Assembly (NCBI RefSeq): GCF_010015445.1
Contig: NC_053114.1
Coordinates: 29,235,579-29,299,578 of the forward strand
DNA length: 64,000 nucleotides
Source of the DNA: Perca fluviatilis
Taxonomy: Eukaryota; Chordata; Actinopteri; Perciformes; Percidae
Reading direction: 5' to 3'
The position numbers were made by a program, and so were the translations under genes. Under the pieces are notes generated by a model. The model had not been told where the DNA came from. It was given only the letters and a program-made list of their open reading frames with translations, and searched no databases. Shown one piece after another: positions 49,494 through 64,000 of this stretch (position 1 is the first letter of the stretch; every line of letters begins with the position of its first letter).

Positions 49494-49936
49494 GCTAACA
49501 CTGTTCCTATTGCACAAGCACAAAGAATACATCCATTGAAAAGCGATATATGCAGACAGTCCGAATGCCATCAAGACGCGTTGCAGTGTAAAAACTTTTT
49601 TTTTTTTACTCTCAAGAACACTTGGTTCATTTTGTCATTCTGGGTAAGTTACAGTCTCACATATAACTGACAAGGACATTTCATGTTAGTGGCCTGCACC
49701 AAAGAAAATATCTAAGAAATGAAATTTGCCCTTAAATATCGCAGCTCATTACAAGTTCCACAGTTAAAATTCACATTCTTGTTCAGTAGTCTAAACTATT
49801 TACATACAAGTAAATAAAATCCACATTCTACTGTGCACATCTTAGAATTTACATCACATTAGCTTTTGTTCTTACATCTGCCTCTTTTATAATACATGAT
49901 CATGATAATAAATATCACTGTAGCAACATGTTGACA

Positions 49937-59016
<9,080 letters not shown>

Positions 59017-59040
59017 GAAAACGTCTTCCAGTGACTGTAA

Positions 59041-59180
59041 AGACAGCCATTCAGACCATGTTCTTGGTCTTCAATTCACAACGTGACGCACGCAACTAAC
59101 TCCGAAACCGTGCCCTCCCACCGCCATACATTATTCATGTCCCAGTCGCCGCCCTGCCCGGCCAGGGTAAGAATCCAGCT
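59041..59180 (-). promoter_or_regulatory. depdc7 5' UTR and upstream region
   Basis: Upstream of the exon 1 donor (59000) the minus strand holds ATG GCT GTC at 59050, out of frame with the gene, and a GC-richer stretch at 59105-59175. This is a plausible start region. No TATA box or diagnostic element is evident. Confidence 0.3.
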
Positions 59181-59741
59181 CCGACTGTTCCACTGAAGTT
59201 TGACAAAAGGCGCATTAACTCGCTTATTCTTAGCCTACATGTGGGCATCTTCCTGAGCTGAAACTGGAAATAACATGAATGGTTGCTACCTCGGTGTAAC
59301 CAAAGCTCATCCATAAGGTTTTACCTTTACATCCCCACTAACACAGAACGTTTAGGAAACGTTAGTTTATGGTTCTCTAAAAGTTAAAAGGTTTTGAAAT
59401 GTTTATTTAAACCAGCTTCATTTAAGTTTTTGAAGTTTGCAGTCACTTGATTTAGATTCACAATTTTTTATTTTATCACTGGTAGGCCTGAACAGAATGC
59501 TGAGTAGCCAATGTGCAGAATTTGCAAAACAACATTCTGTACTAAATTAGCCTTCTTTATTAAACATTTTTATTGGTCAAATCAAATCCTTTCAATTTGA
59601 AGGAAATGCTAAAAATCCAGGAAGTTTCCACACAACCTTTACACTCACAAAGTCACACCCTTAAAGCCTACACTGACAAGTTCATCTGATCTGATAAAGA
59701 CCTACAGTATGAAACAGCAGCCACCATGTGAGACAGACAGG

Positions 59742-59780
59742 AAGAAGAAGAAGGAGAAGAAGAAGAAGAAAAAGAGAGAG
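59742..59780. repeat. GAA-rich simple repeat
   Basis: GAAGAAGAAGAAGGAGAAG and similar units, imperfect. Confidence 0.8.
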
Positions 59781-60794
59781 TTTGAATGATTGGGATGTAA
59801 AGGATAAAAACACGATAAAAGATAGGGGATGTTTTGGTACAAACAGTTTCCTGTTGTTTCCTGTTGTCCAAGTGTGACTGCAGGTGCCTCGGGTGTCAAG
59901 TGACCCAGATGCTGTTCCAACTTGTCTGGGATCAGGCTTCTCACTCAACTTGAATGTTTCAAGACGGTCTTCATAAACAAACAAACAAACATACACACCC
60001 CAGAGTAAACTCAGGAGCTGTTAGTAGGGCCAGATTTCATGAAATGGGGCCCCTAGCTGGTACCTTTTCTTGAGGTGTTATCTGACGTAGAAAAGTAGTG
60101 AACTGCTACTGTTAACCCAATGTCACTCGCTGAAAAGGGAGACAGAAAGGAAGACAGCCACTGTAATCGCACGACACAGGTATGGTGCAATGGGGTGAGG
60201 CGTGCAAACCCGCTTTGATTACAGTCCTCTTCGTGTAGAAAAATGCTTGGTTACTCTAGGTCAAGGAGTAGAGATCTGTTCTTGTGCCTTTTCAAACTAT
60301 TACATTAGAGAAGGAGAGTTGTGAGCTGGTCACTGGTTTGGATTTCCAGACAAAGCACAGGACATTTCTTCCTCTTTCACAGTGTTGAGCTGCTCTTGAG
60401 CAAGGCAGGGTGCTCTAAGGAAACTGCAGGTGGGCACGTGAGTAACTTTACACACGATGTTTGGTTTACTCGTCATAAGAAGTACTACTTAGTCCATGAA
60501 AACAGTTATGAAAATGGCTTGGGTTTAAGACTTAAACTACAAACGAAAAGAATTGTGGGGGTTTGAAGGAATTGGGCATTTAGGAGGCAGTAGGGGCTAC
60601 TGAAAGATGCTAAAGATGCATTATGAAAAATGTAGGATCCAGTGTTTTTGGAGCTTGCGCCATAACAGGAAATACATGTAAGGAATGTCTTGGCTACATC
60701 AATCTGTCTCCTGTGAGTCCACCAACTTTATGGAAGTGCAATGCAAAATTGCTGGAGTAACCTTAAAGAGTATAAAGTAGGGATGAAGAGTAAA

Positions 60795-60910
60795 TCTTTC
60801 AGCAGTTAAGACGCTGAACGTGAATCACAACATCTGTGGTTCGAGTCTGGCTGGTGATTTGTTGCATTGTTGCATCTATCCTTGGTGCTGTCTAATAAAG
60901 TTCCCTGATA
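60795..60910 (+). mobile_element. Degenerate SINE-like copy
   Basis: Contains GGTTCGAGTCTGGCTGG, a B-box-like element, and ends CTGTCTAATAAAGTTCC, like the tails of tRNA-derived teleost SINEs. The A-box half is weak. Confidence 0.4.
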
Positions 60911-61382
60911 TAAAAATGGAATATCACATCTTAATTTATCTTGTTGGCATTCACAAAAGTAAACCCCACTCTTTACTTGTGACTGAAAAAGGTGTTCAAC
61001 AGTAACACTTAACATTGTCACCACCACAATGAATTATGACTCATAATCATATCAGTTTCAGGCATTAAACAATCTCCGAGCACTGAATTCACAGAAGCTC
61101 AGGATACTTGGTTGTAGCTTTAACATGCTGTATGTTTATTTTAAACTCACCTTTTCTGTTGCTGTGGATAGATATATATATTTATATTTAAACAGCCATT
61201 ACGTCCAAGCAAGGGGAATAAAAGGAAAAAACCCACCGTAAATAAAAGGTAACTTCAGTGCGTTCCACTGGAATAAGAAGCCTTCGGTTGAGGGCCAAAC
61301 TGGTTTTACAACTCTTCAAATGAATGCATTGCATTATGATGATTGCAGTGCTGTAGGGTGAAACATGTCTTACACCAACACA

Positions 61383-61422
61383 GGAGAGAAAGAGAGAGAG
61401 AGAGAGAGACAGAGAGAGAGAG
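61383..61422. repeat. (GA)n microsatellite
   Basis: About 40 nt of GA repeat with one AC interruption. Confidence 0.9.
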
Positions 61423-61679
61423 CTCTGGTTAAAACAATAAGAAATTCTAGTCCACAAGGTCAAAGCAATATTTACTCTCTTGCTTGTCTCCATGTGCCCG
61501 GAAAGCTGTGCATATTTCCTTTTCTCTCCCCTTCATGCTTATCGGTCGTGCAGTGTTAGTCAAGTCGTAATTTGTCAACAGGTATGACGATGGCAAAGGA
61601 ATTTTCTCAAGAAGGTGACATAAAAAAAAGAAAGATATAAATACTATGCACGTTTCTGTTTAGGGATCCAATGTAACAT

Positions 61680-62480
61680 TGAAATGCCAGTGGTAGAGGA
61701 AGTACTCAAACGATGTACAATTACTCCGTAACAAAAAAGGGCTCTAAAAAATGTTAAGATAATTTTTTGGGGGCATTTTTAGGCCTTTATTTTCACAGGA
61801 CAGATGAACACATGAAAGGGGACAGAGAGGGGGAATGACATGCAGCAAAGGGCCACGGGTCGGAGTCGGACCCACGGCTGCTGCGTCGAGGAGTAAACCT
61901 CTACCAATTGAGCTAACCTGGCCACTAACACTATAATCTTTAAAAATAAAAAAGATATACTTAAAGTATCAAAAGTAAATGTACTCTTTTTGACCCATGT
62001 GACTGAACAACATATGGCATTATTAGATTGTTAATGCTAATGATTCCCAGGCTGTAAGTCACATTTTACTGTTGTATATGGTTGACGTGGAGTTAGTTTT
62101 AACAACTTTATTTACAATTGGGTAGTTTAGTCAAATGGTACCCAAACTGGGGGTCAGGCCCCATCCCAAGGGGTCATGAGAAAAATTAGGTAGGAATGGA
62201 AAAAAACAAAAGGTTCTCAGACACAAATCGGTATTCTTTTTTGAATATTCTGTAATTGTTTTACCTCTTTTGGCCTCAATTACTTTTACGAAATAATGAG
62301 AAGTTTAAAGAGGGAAAAATGGTGGAACTTGTAGACATCTGAAAGAGGTGACAAAAGGCAAGACAAGAGGCTCCAACTAAACACTGCTTCCTTGTTAGCC
62401 AGAAAATGTAATTACTTATGGTTTAATTTGAAAGCCTATCATACAGTGTTAGTTTATGTAAACGTAATGAAATGTGTCAA
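61680..62480. repeat. Dispersed repeat related to 52443-53700, interrupted by a SINE
   Basis: CAGTGGTAGAGGAAGTACTC on the left and AAAGTATCAAAAGTAAATGTACTC, CATATGGCATTATTAGATTG on the right match the style of the repeat in the depdc7 intron. The SINE at 61769 splits it. Confidence 0.45.
61769..61924 (-). mobile_element. tRNA-derived SINE copy, minus strand
   Basis: On the minus strand the head reads GGTTAGCTCAATTGGTAGAGG, with TAGCTCAATTGG an exact match to the A-box consensus, and GGGTCCGACTCCG as B box. The body is CCCTTTGCTGCATGTCATTC and the tail AATAAAGGCC. It is the best preserved copy of this SINE in the window and is inserted in the repeat at 61680-62480. Confidence 0.8.
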
Positions 62481-64000
62481 CTAAAAAGTACAGTACTTCC
62501 AACACTGCCAAATGCACAGATGCAAATGTTCAGCAAGTGTGTATATGGCTGGTTAAAAATGCTTTAAAACTAGAGCATCACTACACAGTACATTAGCTTT
62601 TGCCACAGGGCATTTCCAAAACCAATAAGCAGTGAGCCATCCAGTTACTGTGCCCTTCTCACACTGCCTCAAGGGTCCTCTCAGTTTGTCTCCCACATCA
62701 TGGAACAATGCAGTGCATAACAATTCATATGCTTTTCATCTGGAGAGCACACATTCAGTATCTGTCTCTCCCAGTTGTGCCCGTACTGGAATCTCAAACG
62801 CTTGCCTAAGTGGCCGTCCTCCGCAACTCCAAAGGACAGAGGACAGAGGCTTTCCTCACAGAGCCGTCGCTGCAGCACAGAGACACTTTTGTTGTTTGGG
62901 GGTTGCCAGTAATTTTGCATTGTGGCTGGACGATCATATTTTATTCAACAGGCTCGAGACCCCCTCAGACGACACAAAGTCAGCCACCCATTCACAGTGA
63001 ATAGTTTGGTCATGAGAGCATGGTGGGCGAGCATCGCAACAATCTCCCCACCCCTAAAGAATATGAGCCAATATTAACTGCACACTCCAACAAGCAGGTG
63101 ACATTTAACACTAACGGACCCCTTTGACCTGAGGAGACGTTCTTTTTGAGTTGGGCACTGCATGGTTGAGACCAGTAGCCAAGCTGTAGTTGGTATTATT
63201 TGTCAGTATATGAGGTAAACCAGGAAAGCACAATTCGGTTAATGTTTATTGGACTTTCCTGGGATTCCAGCACTCACCGTTTCGGCGTTTGGAGGGGTTA
63301 TGGTGTCACTGATACCATAACAGAAGGGTCACTCTCAACCACTCCTCCTCCCTCTTAACATCAGCTGTCAAAATAGCCTATGAAATAACATCAAGGACAT
63401 CAGATTCTAAGTAATGGAGCACATTTTATGTACCGAACAACCTTGGTATGTAGTCCTACCCTGTAACTCCTAAAATTCATAACAGTCTTCCAGGAAAATG
63501 TACTTCAGAGGAATTTATTACCTATAAATTGTACTCAGAAACTCTTGTTCAAAAAATGTTTTCATTCTAATGCAGCGGTAAGAATGCATATTTCAAGTTT
63601 TGTAGCAAGTAAGTTTAAGTATAGTAGCTCCAAATTTAATGGGATCATGGAAAAACCCTCTGAGTTAAAGCTTTTATGCTGCTACAGCATTTTCAAAATC
63701 TGGTGTCACACACACACAAGTCCCAGATCATTTGGGAGATGTTAACTGCCTCAGACAAAACATCCCAAAGCAAACATCTAATACATGCGGCACTTTATTT
63801 ACAAACTGCATCTGTAAAGAACAAGATTCTTTTTTATAGCATTAAATTGATAACTGATTTATAAAAGTCCATTTTGGAAAACTGTGAAAAAACAATGAAA
63901 AAGTGTCTTAGAAATTGTAATGATAACATAACAATATTTGCTTCTGTGAAAAAAATATATATATCTATTTGTCATAAAATGTGGGCTATGTCTGTAAAGG

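Larger units (their letters stand above)
59181..64000. other. Flanking region right of depdc7, no gene recognised
   Basis: AT-rich with repeats: a GAA-rich tract (59742-59780), a SINE-like copy (60795-60910), a GA repeat (61383-61422) and a repeat with inserted SINE (61680-62480). Open frames near 62632-63000 match nothing recognisable. In human the next gene on this side is QSER1. Confidence 0.5.

Noticed and set aside
62632..63000. 122-codon open frame right of depdc7
   Set aside because: No recognisable family, no splice structure, and repeat-rich surroundings. It could be UTR of an unseen neighbour, but I cannot support a gene.

Overview
This window is vertebrate nuclear DNA, most likely from a ray-finned (teleost) fish. 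The evidence is three intron-rich protein-coding genes with GT-AG introns, AATAAA polyadenylation signals, very long CA/TG and AT microsatellites, and dense DNA-transposon derivatives of the kinds common in teleosts: hAT-like elements with 8-bp target duplications, Harbinger-like elements with TAA duplications, TTAA-flanked elements and tRNA-derived SINEs. I see no bacterial, viral or CRISPR content. The species cannot be named from the sequence.

Layout. (1) 1 to about 33.4 kb, minus strand: hipk3, a homeodomain-interacting protein kinase. The window holds a predicted non-coding first exon (about 33.3 kb), the large first coding exon (21491-22793), and five further coding exons at 7582-7705, 1669-1788, 1076-1162, 385-569 and 143-302. 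These give the first 659 residues, including the whole kinase domain. The 3' part of the gene lies beyond the left edge. (2) 35.8-47.96 kb, plus strand: cstf3 (CstF-77 subunit of the cleavage stimulation factor), complete, with 20 coding exons and 716 aa. It is head-to-head with hipk3. (3) 49.9-59.0 kb, minus strand: depdc7 (DEP domain protein), complete, with 9 coding exons and about 523 aa. It is tail-to-tail with cstf3. (4) 59.1-64 kb: flanking DNA with repeats and no recognisable gene. All exon phases were checked by hand and join into open frames that match the vertebrate families.

Gene order and orientation match human chromosome 11p13 (HIPK3, CSTF3, DEPDC7), except that TCP11L1, which sits between CSTF3 and DEPDC7 in human, is absent from that interval. 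The genes are neighbours by conserved synteny and show no sign of acting in one pathway.

The most interesting points are regulatory. The hipk3 exon that corresponds to the mammalian circHIPK3 exon is flanked by perfectly complementary (CA)n and (TG)n tracts of 82 and 104 nt. The third cstf3 intron is long, with a poor donor, an early in-frame stop and several AATAAA hexamers, as expected for the known CstF-77 autoregulatory short transcript. The predicted hipk3 leader carries two short uORFs, and the second would stop 4 nt before the main ATG. Transposon archaeology is also rich: nested insertions with readable target duplications, a 565-bp TTAA-flanked palindrome, a 65-nt near-perfect hairpin, and a decayed RecQ-like helicase fragment. 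I found no convincing wholly new system.
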